In this document: positions 36,723 to 45,420 of the stretch, piece after piece | Numbering within the stretch: position 1 is the first letter of the stretch | How the letters are laid out: each line of letters starts with the position of its first letter | Assembly: GCA_003151515.1 (NCBI GenBank) | Contig: PLXS01000002.1 | Span: 62,001-126,000 of the forward strand | DNA: 64,000 nucleotides | Source of the DNA: Opitutaceae bacterium | Lineage (GTDB): Bacteria > Verrucomicrobiota > Verrucomicrobiia > Opitutales > Opitutaceae | Direction of reading: 5' to 3' | The notes under the pieces: model-generated | What the model was told of the DNA's origin: nothing | Database searches by the model: none | Seen by the model: the letters and a program-made list of their open reading frames with translations, nothing else | Program-made: the position numbers and the translations under genes

Positions 36723-38519
36723 GTGCGAACGTCCCCGCTCCTTCTGTTGCTCGCGTTATCATTGCTCGATGCGAAGTCGGCACCTATAGAGCCGGTGCCC
36801 TACAAGGTTACCCCGGCGATGCCCGATGTCCTGCAGCCCCTCGACCCCTCGGCGGTGAGGCTCGATGGCTGGCTCGGGGCACGGATCGATGCAAACGTGC
36901 GCGCCCGCCTGGAGGTCGTGGACACCGAGCCGCTGCTTGCCGGCTACATCAAGAAGCCGGGCGGTCAGCCCTGGATCGGCGAGCATGTCGGGAAGTGGAT
37001 GCATGCCGCGACCCTCGCTTGGGCCTACACGGGCGACGAGGCGCTCAGGCGCAAGCTCGACGATGTCGCGGCCCAGCTTGTCGCGGCACAGGAGCCCGAC
37101 GGCTACCTGGGCACCTACCTGCCCGCCGAGCGCTTCGGCCTGTATCCCGACGCCGACTGGGATGTTTGGTCCCACAAGTACTGCATCATCGGGCTGCTGA
37201 CCTACTACCGCTACACCGGCAACCAGCCCGCGCTCGAGGCTGCCCGCAGGGCGGGCGACCTGCTGATCGCCACCTTCCCGGCGAAGAAGAGCATCATCGC
37301 CGCGGGCACCCACGTCGGAATGGCCGCAACAAGCGTTCTCGAGCCGATCGTGGAGTTGTACCTTGTCACGGGCGACGAGCGCTACCTTGCCTTCGCCCGC
37401 TACATCGTGGGCGCCTACGACGAGCCGAACGGCCCCTCGATCGTGCGGACCCTCCTCACGGCCAAGCAGGTGAGCCGGACCGCGAACGGCAAGGCCTACG
37501 AGATGCTCTCGAACCTGGTGGGCCTCTGCGAGCTCGTGCGCGCCACGGGCGACCGGCGCCTGCTCACCGCGGTCACCAATGCGTGGACGGACATCGTGCA
37601 GAACCGCCTCTACATCACCGGCACGTCAAGCATCCATGAGCACTTTGGCGGGGACCACGAGCTGCCCAACGCCGAGGACATGCACGTTGGCGAGACCTGC
37701 GTGACCACGACGTGGATCCAGCTGAACCTGCAGCTGCTGCGCCTCACGGGCAATCCGGCGTACGCGGACGAAATAGAGCGGTCCCTCTACAACCACCTGA
37801 CGGCCGCCCAGAACCCCCGCGGCGACGACTGGTGCTACTACACCGCGCTCGAGGGGCTCAAGCACTATGACAAGGGGATCACCTGCTGCCACTCGAGCGG
37901 CCCGCGGGCCCTCGCCCTTGCACCCACCGCCGCGTACCTCCAGTCCGCCGACACCCTTTACGTCAGCACGCTGGAGTCGTCACGGGCGCGGTTCCAGGTG
38001 GGCGCCGACTCCGTGGAGATTGCGCAGCAGAGCGGCTTCCCTGCGGAGGGCCGCTCAAGCCTGGTCGTGCGAACTGCGAAGCCCGTCCGTTTCGCGTTAC
38101 GGGTCCGTGTGCCCCAATGGGCGGCGCCACTACGCGTCGGCGATGTCACGTGCAATGGCGGCTGGGCCTCGTTGCCGCAGCAGACGTGGCATGACGGCGA
38201 CCGCGTGGGCCTGTCGTTCTCGCTGCGCGGAAGGGTGATCCGTGGAGACTATACGAACTTTTCCCGTGTGGCGCTTGCCTGGGGCCCCTTCGTCCTCGCG
38301 GTCGACGCCGCCCGCAATCCCAAGATGGACTCCCTGCGTGCCCTGCGCGTCGCGGCGGATGCCGAGCCGGTGCTCACGGCCTCGGCGGGAGGATTGCTCT
38401 TCAGAAGCAGGATGCGTGCGCCATGGGACGAGGCCCCCCGCGACTTTATGCTGGTGCCGTTCGCCGATGCAGGCGCCTCCGGCGGGGAATATTGCATCTG
38501 GCTGCGCGCCGGCCTGTGA
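36723..38519 (+). CDS. Secreted GH127-like (DUF1680) beta-L-arabinofuranosidase-family protein
   Basis: About 598 residues. GTG 36723 gives a clean signal peptide (VRTSPLLLLLALSLLDAKSA); in-frame ATGs at 36621 and 36657 would add a poorly coding extension. The (alpha/alpha)6 barrel carries the family's zinc/catalytic set: Glu324 and Cys326 (HVGETC), Cys388-Cys389 (GITCCHSSGPRAL). These correspond to the Zn-bound Glu-Cys-Cys-Cys site whose cysteine is the nucleophile in GH127. The C-terminal beta domain (RVRVPQWA, RGDYTNFSRVALAWGPFVLAVD) is also typical. It likely removes arabinofuranose or a related sugar outside the cell; GH146-like specificity is possible. Confidence 0.83.
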   Translation: MRTSPLLLLLALSLLDAKSAPIEPVPYKVTPAMPDVLQPLDPSAVRLDGWLGARIDANVRARLEVVDTEPLLAGYIKKPGGQPWIGEHVGKWMHAATLAWAYTGDEALRRKLDDVAAQLVAAQEPDGYLGTYLPAERFGLYPDADWDVWSHKYCIIGLLTYYRYTGNQPALEAARRAGDLLIATFPAKKSIIAAGTHVGMAATSVLEPIVELYLVTGDERYLAFARYIVGAYDEPNGPSIVRTLLTAKQVSRTANGKAYEMLSNLVGLCELVRATGDRRLLTAVTNAWTDIVQNRLYITGTSSIHEHFGGDHELPNAEDMHVGETCVTTTWIQLNLQLLRLTGNPAYADEIERSLYNHLTAAQNPRGDDWCYYTALEGLKHYDKGITCCHSSGPRALALAPTAAYLQSADTLYVSTLESSRARFQVGADSVEIAQQSGFPAEGRSSLVVRTAKPVRFALRVRVPQWAAPLRVGDVTCNGGWASLPQQTWHDGDRVGLSFSLRGRVIRGDYTNFSRVALAWGPFVLAVDAARNPKMDSLRALRVAADAEPVLTASAGGLLFRSRMRAPWDEAPRDFMLVPFADAGASGGEYCIWLRAGL

Positions 38520-38766
38520 CGGGGCGCGGCGCCAGGGGCGGCGGCGCGCAGGTGAAGAAAGTGGCTGCACAGGACGCCCAAGGGTGGCGGTCCGAAGGCA
38601 TTCAGCTCCGTTCCGGCGGGCCGACCTCTTGGATGATGGCCCGATGCGGGAGCGTTCCGGGTCGCGCCCCCGAAGGCGGAGCCGTCTTCGCAGGCGCGGT
38701 TGGCGGCTCGGGTGTCTCCCCGGGCGAGCGCCTCGCTCGTCGGCCCCGGCAAGGGAGACGGTGCCC
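38520..38766. other. Convergent spacer, nothing recognised
   Basis: 247 bases between the GH127-like gene and thpR (convergent). GC-rich, with no hairpin-plus-T terminator and no supported ORF. Confidence 0.35.
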
Positions 38767-39333
38767 CTAGGCCAGCGGATAGCGGCGCATGATCCCGTGC
38801 TCGGCACCGCCGGCGCTCAGCCGGCTCGAGCACAAATCGAACTCCATCGCCCTGAAGGGCGCAGCGGAGAAGCCCGCGTGGCGGTGCAGCCATGACGAGG
38901 CGGCTGGCGTCCCGCCCTTGCCGCAGCGCCCGAGCGTCACGTGGGGCTGGAAGAAGCGCACGTCCATGTCGACGCCGGCGGCCAGCACGGCATCGTCCAC
39001 GCGCTGGCGAAGCTGGAAGAGGTGGGGGTGGCCGGAACCCACGCCTGCCCAGATGATCTGGGGCGGGCCCTTCGGCGGGAAGGCGCCAACGCCCTCGACG
39101 GGAAGTATGAACGACTCGACGCGCACGGCGCCGAGTCCCTCCGCGACCCCCTCGACCCGTGCCGGGTCCACGTCGCCCAGGAAGCGCAGCGTCAGGTGGA
39201 GCTGGCGGCCGGCGACCCAGGAGACGCCCCGGAGCGGCTCCGCGAGCCGCGCGAGCTCGGAGCATACCGAGTCCGGAAGTGGAATCGCGATGAAGAGCCG
39301 CTGCGGGCGCGGTGCCGCCGTCGGGTCGCCCAT
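38767..39333 (-). CDS. thpR: RNA 2',3'-cyclic phosphodiesterase
   Basis: 188-residue 2H phosphoesterase. The two His-x-Thr motifs are HLTLRFLG (residues about 47-49) and HVTLGR (about 130), separated as in ThpR/LigT. N-terminal RLFIAIPLPDSVCSELARL is standard. These enzymes open 2',3'-cyclic phosphates and ligate tRNA halves in vitro; the physiological role is unclear. ATG 39333 matches the family start and avoids the long upstream open frame. Confidence 0.88.
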   Translation of the reverse strand: MGDPTAAPRPQRLFIAIPLPDSVCSELARLAEPLRGVSWVAGRQLHLTLRFLGDVDPARVEGVAEGLGAVRVESFILPVEGVGAFPPKGPPQIIWAGVGSGHPHLFQLRQRVDDAVLAAGVDMDVRFFQPHVTLGRCGKGGTPAASSWLHRHAGFSAAPFRAMEFDLCSSRLSAGGAEHGIMRRYPLA

Positions 39334-39483
39334 GCACCCTGCATAGGCCGGCCGCGCCCGAACGCAAGCGCGGCCCCGCGCCGCGAGGCAGGCGCTGTTT
39401 GACACCCGCGGGCGATGGGGAGATTTTTGACGCTTGCCAGCGGCGGCGCCCCGGACCCGGGCGGCCCCGTCCAAACCCCATCC

Positions 39484-41310
39484 ATGAGCATCACCTCTGT
39501 CCTCGGATTCCTCCCGCGCCGCGCCCTCGCGCTCGCCGCGCTGTCCGGCCTCCTTCTGCTCGCACCGGCGCGGGCGCTGGCGCAGCCGCAGCCGGCGCGC
39601 TGGGAGCACGTCAAGACCGCCCTCTTCTTCACGAGCGAGGACGTGGACACGCTGCTTTCAACCCCGGCGGACCGGCGGGCGACGCTCGCCTATTTCGCGC
39701 CGCTTCGCCTCGGCAAGGTCTACCTCGAGAACGCGAGCGAGGACCCCGCGGCCGCCGCGGGCCTGCGCGCGATCGTGGACGACCTCAGGGCGCAGGGCCT
39801 CGAGGTCTGCGGGGCGGTCGTCCCCGCGAACCACGGCCCCCTCTGCTACAACGACCCCAAGGACATGGCCCTCCTCGAGAACAGGGTGCGCGTGCTGGCC
39901 CAGGTCTTCGACGAGATCATCGTAGACGACTGGCTCTTCACCACGTGCACCTGCGCGAAGTGCCTCGAGGGGCGCGGAGGCGACTCCTGGGCCGACTACC
40001 GCAGCCGCCTCGTGCCCGAGCAGTCGAAGAAGCACCTGATAGACGCAGCCAGGCAGGTGAACCCACGCGTGCGCGTGATCATCAAGTACCCGAACTGGTA
40101 CGAGGGCCACCGCCAGCACGGCTACGATGTCGCGAGGCAGACCCCGCAGTTCGACGGCGTAAGCGTGGGCATCGAGACGCGCCAGCTTGCGACCCAGGAC
40201 CAGCACATCCCGGCCTACTCGGGCTACGTGTTCCAGCGGTGGATCGGTGGCGACGCCGGCGAGAAGTGGCGCAGCGCGTGGCTCGACAACTTCCAGATGC
40301 AGGGCGACTTTGACGAGTTCGCCGCCGAGGTGTGGCAGGCGGTGCTCGCGAGGGCGCCCGAGATCATATTCTGGTGCGCAGGCCAGCTGCACCCGCCGCT
40401 TGCCGCCTCCGAGCTCTACGCGCCGCTCTGCGAGCTCATGCCGCAGTGCGACCACCTGGCCGGCATGCTGAGCGGCCCCGCGAGGGGAATCCCGATCCAT
40501 TTGCCGCTCGGCTCGGTGGGCGAGTACAACATCTTTGGCTATCTCGGGATGGTCGGCCTGCCGATGGCCCCGAGCGCGGCGTTCCCCGCCGACGCGAAGC
40601 AGGCGATATTCACGCAGCACTCGCTGCGCGACCCGCAGCTCGCCGCCGAGCTCCTCGCGCGGGTGCGCTCGGGTAGGGAGGTGTTCCTCACCTGGCCGCT
40701 CCTCGCCGACCTGAAGGGGAGCGAGCTCGCGCGGGCGCTCAACGTCATCGGCGAGGGAGGAACCGTGTCGTCACAGACCTTCCGCGTCCACGAGGAACTG
40801 TGGCACGCCAGGGTCGTCGAGGCGCAGCGGGTGTTCACGTTCCCCAGGATACAGCTCTCGACTTGGCCCTACGTGCGCGAGGTGGCTCTCGTTCGCGAGG
40901 ACGCGGACTTCGGCGTCCTGTTGTCCACGCCCTACCTCGAGGGAAGGGTGGACGTGCTCAACCTACCGGACAACAGCTACGACCTGCTGCGGCTGCCGGA
41001 GCCCGTTCTCAACGCCGTGCGGCGCGTCTTCTTCGACGAGCTGGGCGTGCGCCTGACCGGCCCGGGGGGCGTCGCGCTCTACCCGTTCGGGGGGCGCCAG
41101 TACGTCATCTACAACATGAACGAGGCGGTCGCGCGGGTGGCGCTGCGGCTGCCCGCCACGGCGCCCGCGCAGGGCTGGAGCGAGAGGATGCACGGAGGGA
41201 GGCTGGAGGTCGCCCAGGTCGATGAGGGGCGCGGGCCTGCGGCCCGGCGCGAGACCGAGGTTGCCCTCACGCTCAGGCCTTACGAGATCGCGCTGGTGGA
41301 GTCCCCGTAG
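39484..41310 (+). CDS. Secreted hypothetical protein, possible TIM-barrel glycosidase
   Basis: 608 residues with a signal peptide (RRALALAALSGLLLLAPARALA). The middle has a barrel-like pattern: VKTALFFTSEDVD, FDEIIVDDWLFTTCTCAKCLEG, VRVIIKYPNWYEG, FDGVSVGIETR, EIIFWCAGQ. The Cys-x-Cys-x2-Cys cluster after a D-D-W strand occurs in several uncharacterised glycosidase-like barrels, with acidic residues nearby that could be catalytic. The C-terminal third (about 440-608) is beta-rich. No named family is recognised. Start ATG 39484 is chosen for the signal peptide. It is the only gene between thpR and prfB. Confidence 0.55.
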   Translation: MSITSVLGFLPRRALALAALSGLLLLAPARALAQPQPARWEHVKTALFFTSEDVDTLLSTPADRRATLAYFAPLRLGKVYLENASEDPAAAAGLRAIVDDLRAQGLEVCGAVVPANHGPLCYNDPKDMALLENRVRVLAQVFDEIIVDDWLFTTCTCAKCLEGRGGDSWADYRSRLVPEQSKKHLIDAARQVNPRVRVIIKYPNWYEGHRQHGYDVARQTPQFDGVSVGIETRQLATQDQHIPAYSGYVFQRWIGGDAGEKWRSAWLDNFQMQGDFDEFAAEVWQAVLARAPEIIFWCAGQLHPPLAASELYAPLCELMPQCDHLAGMLSGPARGIPIHLPLGSVGEYNIFGYLGMVGLPMAPSAAFPADAKQAIFTQHSLRDPQLAAELLARVRSGREVFLTWPLLADLKGSELARALNVIGEGGTVSSQTFRVHEELWHARVVEAQRVFTFPRIQLSTWPYVREVALVREDADFGVLLSTPYLEGRVDVLNLPDNSYDLLRLPEPVLNAVRRVFFDELGVRLTGPGGVALYPFGGRQYVIYNMNEAVARVALRLPATAPAQGWSERMHGGRLEVAQVDEGRGPAARRETEVALTLRPYEIALVESP

Positions 41311-41386
41311 CGCCCCCCCGCGCGAGAGCAGCCCAGTTGTCCGCTTGCCGTCGGGAGCGGATGAGGTTCTATTTGCCGCCTTACCC

Positions 41387-42530
41387 ATGATATCCCCCGA
41401 GACCCTCAACCAGATAGAGAACATCAAGAAGCGCGCGGGCCACCTGTGGAGGTTTCTTTGACGTCGACCAGAAGCGCCGCGAGATAGAGGCGCTCGAGTC
41501 CCAGATGGGGGAGCCGGGGTTCTGGGACAGCAACGAGCGGGCCCAGAAGCACATCGCCAAGCTCAACGGGCTGAAAAAGATGGTGCTCCCGGTGATCGCG
41601 TTCAAGGGCAAGGTCGACGACACCGACGTCATGCTGGAGCTTGTGCGGGCGTCGGACGCGCCCCAGAGGGATGCGCACGAGGCCGAGCTCGTGCATGCCG
41701 TCTCGGCGATGGGGGAGGAGCTCGACAAGCTCGAGATCGCTTCGTTCCTGACGGGCCAGTTCGACCGCAACAACGCCATCCTCTCGATCCAGGCGGGCGC
41801 CGGGGGAACCGAATCGTGCGACTGGGCCGACATGCTGTTTCGCATGTACAACCGCTGGGCGGAGCGGCGGGGCTTCGGGGTCGAGGTCCAGGACGTCCAG
41901 GCGGGCGACCAGGCCGGCATCACCAAGGCCACGCTCCTGCTCAAGGGGGAGAACGCCTACGGGTACGCTAAGGCGGAGCGCGGCGTCCACCGCCTGGTGC
42001 GCATTAGCCCGTTCGACTCCAACAAGAGGAGGCACACGTCGTTCTGCGCCGTGGACGTCATCGCCGAGATCAACGAGGACATCGCGATCGAGATTCCCGA
42101 GAGCGAAATCCGCGTCGACGTCTACCGTTCCTCGGGAAAGGGCGGGCAGGGGGTCAACACGACGGACTCCGCGGTGCGCATCACGCACATCCCGACCGGG
42201 ATCGTCGTCGTGTGCCAGAACGAACGATCCCAGATCAAGAACCGGGCGAGCGCGATGAGCGTGCTCAAGGCGCGCCTCTACGAGAAGCGGCTCGATGAGC
42301 AGAGGAGCGAAATGGAGCGCTTCTACGGGGAGAAGGGCGAGATAGGATGGGGGAGCCAGATCCGCAGCTATGTGCTCCAGCCCTACCAGATGGTGAAGGA
42401 CCTGCGCACGGGCTACAGCACGAGCGACACCCAGGGCGTCCTCGACGGGGAGCTCGACAAGTTCATCACGGCGTGGCTGCGCGCCGGCAGCCCGAGGCAG
42501 CGAAACAAGGACATCCAGATCGACGACTGA
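41387..42530 (+). CDS. prfB: Peptide chain release factor 2, with programmed +1 frameshift
   Basis: RF2 reads UGA and UAA. Translation starts at ATG 41387, runs 24 codons, meets in-frame TGA 41459-41461, and must shift +1 (skipping T41459) to continue at GAC 41460 to the stop at 42530, giving 380 residues. The RF2 codon-recognition motif SPF lies in [15 protein letters not shown]. The GGQ motif that drives peptide release is in [21 protein letters not shown]-terminal sequence before the shift is [23 protein letters not shown] simple ORF call would split this gene in two. An ATP-grasp-like gene starts one base after its stop. Confidence 0.95.
41448..41461 (+). promoter_or_regulatory. RF2 programmed frameshift site
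   Basis: GGAGG at 41448-41452, three bases (TTT), then CTT-TGA-C. This is the classic arrangement: a Shine-Dalgarno-like element just before the CTT slippery codon and the TGA stop. Low RF2 slows termination at TGA and favours the +1 shift, so RF2 regulates its own synthesis. Confidence 0.95.
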
Positions 42531-42531
42531 A

Positions 42532-43935
42532 ATGCCCGCTGTCGCGCACGACACCCTTAGGGCCGCCTTCGCGGCCCAGCCCCTCTTCGAGGACAAGACG
42601 TGGCGGCTCGCCCCCGAGGCGTGGCCCATCCTGCCCGCGCAGGCCAGGGAGCTCGAGGCCATCGGGGCGGCCTGCCTCGAGTTCCACCAGGCGCTCGAGG
42701 CCCTCTATCTTCGCTCGGTTTCGGGAAGGAACCTGCTGCGCAACAAGGCGCTTGTCGCGCCGTGGGTCGCGGAGTACCTGGAGCGCGGCAAGCCGCCCGC
42801 GCTGGTCGCGCACGCCCGCGACCCGAGGACCCGCGGCGCGTTCCCGACGGTGCTGCGCCCGGACCTGCTGCTGACCGAGCACGGGTTCGTGATGACCGAG
42901 CTCGACTCGGTGCCGGGCGGGATAGGCCTCACGGCGTTTCTGAACCGCCTCTACGGCGCGGGCCCCGGAATCGTCGGGGCCGACGACGCGATGCTCAAGA
43001 ACTTCCACGCCTCGCTCGCGGGCCTGCGGCCCGACATCCGCAATCCGCTGGTCTCTATTGTCGTCAGCGAGGAGGCCGCGACCTACCGGCCCGAGATGGA
43101 GTGGCTGGCGCACCAGCTGCAGATCGCCGGCCACAGGGTCTTCTGCATGAGGCCGCAGGACCTGTTCCCCCTTGGCGGGGCCCTGTTCTTCAACGTCGAT
43201 GGCAACCCCGAGAAGATCGACGTCATCTACCGGTTCTTCGAGCTTTTCGACCTGCCGAGCATAGCGAGCGCCCCCTACATCTTCGAGGCCTGGGAGTCCG
43301 GCGACGTCGCGATCGCCCCTCCCATGCGCACGTTCCAGGAGGAGAAGCTCGCCTTCGCCCTGTTCCACCACCATCTGCTCCAGGAGTACTGGGAGGAGGC
43401 GCTGGGCGCCGCTTCGCTGAAGGCGCTGCGCGCGCTCATACCGCCAACCTGGGTCATGGATCCCGCGCCCCTTCCCCCCGGGGCGGTGATCGACGGCCCC
43501 AAGGCGGGGGGGCGCGCTCTCGGGGACTGGCGCGACCTGGCCTACGCCTCGCAGAAGGAGCGCGACCTCATCATAAAGATCAGCGGATTCCACGAGACCG
43601 CATGGGGGGCCAGGAGCGTCGTCCTGGGCAGCGACTGCTCGCGCGAGGACTGGCAGAAGGGCGTGGAGCGCGCCCTTGAGCTCGCCCAGACGAACCTGCA
43701 CGTGCTGCAGGCCTACCGGAAGCCTAAGCGCGTTCGCCATGCGCTCTACGGCCAGAGCGCGCCCCATGAGGCGCGCGAGGCCGACGGCCGCCTGCGCCTC
43801 TGCCCGTACTACTTCGTCGTCGAGGGCGGGGCGAGGCTTTCGGGCGCCCTGGCGACGTTCTGCCCCCCGGACAAGAAGATCATCCACGGGATGCAGGACG
43901 CAGCCCTGCTTCCCGTGCGAATCCTGCCGGCCTAG
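42532..43935 (+). CDS. Conserved hypothetical protein, possibly ATP-grasp-like
   Basis: 467 residues, cytosolic, without signal or helices. I do not recognise it firmly. Segments such as PDLLLTEHGFVMTELDSVPGGIGLTAFLNRLY and YYFVVEGGARLSGALATFCP, with acidic residues following a P-G-G loop, recall circularly permuted ATP-grasp or glutathionylspermidine-synthase-like proteins, which join a carboxylate to an amine. A clear Mg-ATP signature cannot be confirmed by eye. It starts one base after prfB, so co-translation is likely. Confidence 0.45.
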   Translation: MPAVAHDTLRAAFAAQPLFEDKTWRLAPEAWPILPAQARELEAIGAACLEFHQALEALYLRSVSGRNLLRNKALVAPWVAEYLERGKPPALVAHARDPRTRGAFPTVLRPDLLLTEHGFVMTELDSVPGGIGLTAFLNRLYGAGPGIVGADDAMLKNFHASLAGLRPDIRNPLVSIVVSEEAATYRPEMEWLAHQLQIAGHRVFCMRPQDLFPLGGALFFNVDGNPEKIDVIYRFFELFDLPSIASAPYIFEAWESGDVAIAPPMRTFQEEKLAFALFHHHLLQEYWEEALGAASLKALRALIPPTWVMDPAPLPPGAVIDGPKAGGRALGDWRDLAYASQKERDLIIKISGFHETAWGARSVVLGSDCSREDWQKGVERALELAQTNLHVLQAYRKPKRVRHALYGQSAPHEAREADGRLRLCPYYFVVEGGARLSGALATFCPPDKKIIHGMQDAALLPVRILPA

Positions 43936-43941
43936 CCCCGA

Positions 43942-44754
43942 TCAGCTCTTGGGGGCCTGGGCCTGGAGGTCGGCCAGCCGCTTCTCGATGTCGTTCTCCT
44001 TGTCTACGAGGCCCTGCCCGATCTTCTTGCGGTCGCTGCTGCCGACTATGCTCAGGTTCGCCGCATCCTTGACGACATCCGCGGGGAGCGTGAGCAGACG
44101 CGTCACGATCCCATGGTCATCGAGCGAAGTCAGGTAGAGCGCCGTCAGCTCGTGGTTCAGCTTTAGCGCGTCATCCGCCGCGGCGAGGGTCGCCTGCAGG
44201 TTGTTGTTGAGCTTCTGGTTGCGGGCCATCTCGGAGGTAAGTGCCGTGCCGACCTGGTCGGAGATCCGCTGGCTGTACTTCTCGATCGATTCGCGGGTGA
44301 GATTCTGGTCCTTGGACATCTCGGTGAGGATAGGGGAAATCTTCATCACCATGCGCGAGGAGACCTTGTCGACCTGCTCGTTCTGCATCCTCTCGGCCTC
44401 CTCTGGGCTCTTCGGCAGGGGGTTGTAGGGCTGAACCTTCTTCGCGATCGCCTCGGCAAGGGCGTCCATCCTCTCGCCGTTGAGCTTCTGCAGCTCCTCG
44501 TCCGTACGGAACATGTCGGCCTCGCGCTTTGAAATGGCGTCCTTGAGCAGCTTGTTGGTCGCCTCGATGGTCCGCCTGTTCTCGTCCTGGGCGGCCTTAA
44601 GCGCCTCGTTCTGCTCGCGAAGCGGGACCAGCTGTGCCTCCTCCGCCGCCTTCATCTCAGCAACCGTCTGCGTATGAACCCAGAACGCCGCCCCGGATAT
44701 CAGGACAGCCGTCAGAATGATCGCGGGTAACTGTTCTTTGAGTTTTTGCCACAT
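43942..44754 (-). CDS. Membrane-anchored coiled-coil protein, unknown
   Basis: 270 residues. ATG 44754 gives MWQKLKEQLPAIILTAVLISGAAFWVHTQ, one N-terminal membrane helix, followed by a long helical, charged region (about 40-260) with heptad-like spacing (LREQNEALKAAQDENRRTIEATN; NQKLNNNLQATLAAADDALK). It is predicted to be anchored in the inner membrane with a long coiled coil. No enzymatic motif is visible. It is divergent from a small conserved gene (126-base gap) and convergent with the ATP-grasp-like gene (six-base gap). Confidence 0.6.
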   Translation of the reverse strand: MWQKLKEQLPAIILTAVLISGAAFWVHTQTVAEMKAAEEAQLVPLREQNEALKAAQDENRRTIEATNKLLKDAISKREADMFRTDEELQKLNGERMDALAEAIAKKVQPYNPLPKSPEEAERMQNEQVDKVSSRMVMKISPILTEMSKDQNLTRESIEKYSQRISDQVGTALTSEMARNQKLNNNLQATLAAADDALKLNHELTALYLTSLDDHGIVTRLLTLPADVVKDAANLSIVGSSDRKKIGQGLVDKENDIEKRLADLQAQAPKS

Positions 44755-44879
44755 AATGGGGAGGGGTAATCGATTTTGCTGTTTGCTGAACGCTAACCAC
44801 GAAAGGCATGCAATTGCAATGCCATGCTTGACTCGGCTTTTACGGTTGTTTTCGGCCGCCCGGAAATCACGTTGGCGCA

Positions 44880-45203
44880 ATGAGCCTCAACCGCACCGAG
44901 CAGGCCATTTACGATTACATGGGGCGCCATCCCGAGGAGAGACAGTACATCCATGATAAGGTTCGCGCCCTTGCGGCCGGCGCGGAGGACACGCCAAAGG
45001 CGGTGTCGCGCATTGATGCCGAGCTCTGGCGCTATTGCGAGGAGCGCAGCAGTGTGGTGCCGGCCTTGAGGGAGGCTGCCAGGCTGTATGGCATTCGCCG
45101 CACCAGCATGAAGAACCTCGCGGAGTTCCTAATCCGTCTATGGATCGATCCCAGGCCCAAGAAACCGCCGAATAAGGCTGAACGACAGAATCTTAATGAT
45201 TAG
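44880..45203 (+). CDS. Small conserved hypothetical protein
   Basis: 107 residues, helical and charged: SLNRTEQAIYDYMGRHPEERQYIHDKVR, then RIDAELWRYCEERSSVVPALREAARLYGIRRTSMKNLAEFLIRLW. The block R-R-T-S-M-K-N-L-A-E is characteristic of a family I have seen only in Opitutales-like genomes. A helix-turn-helix-like end is possible, but no function is known. It is followed by the strong hairpin at 45354-45386. Confidence 0.65.
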   Translation: MSLNRTEQAIYDYMGRHPEERQYIHDKVRALAAGAEDTPKAVSRIDAELWRYCEERSSVVPALREAARLYGIRRTSMKNLAEFLIRLWIDPRPKKPPNKAERQNLND

Positions 45204-45353
45204 CAAGACATTCATGGTTAATGACATGAGTATTAATCCGAGCTCTGATGCAACGATTCGCGCAAAGGATCGTCTTGCCGAATGTGGATCAGACGGGTCC
45301 GGTGCAACCGGCACCCGCCAAGTATAGGGTACTACAGGGTCAGTTAGCATGGT

Positions 45354-45386
45354 AAACGGGCCGCCTCGGGTAAGGGCGGCCCGTTT
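45354..45386. terminator. Strong bidirectional hairpin terminator
   Basis: A perfect 12-bp stem AAACGGGCCGCC/GGCGGCCCGTTT with a 9-base loop, followed by CATTT on the plus strand and flanked by A-rich bases on the minus strand. It sits between the small plus-strand gene and the end of the sulfate operon, and can serve both. Confidence 0.75.
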
Positions 45387-45420
45387 CATTTCCCCGATTT
45401 GAAACCCGACGAGCCGACGC

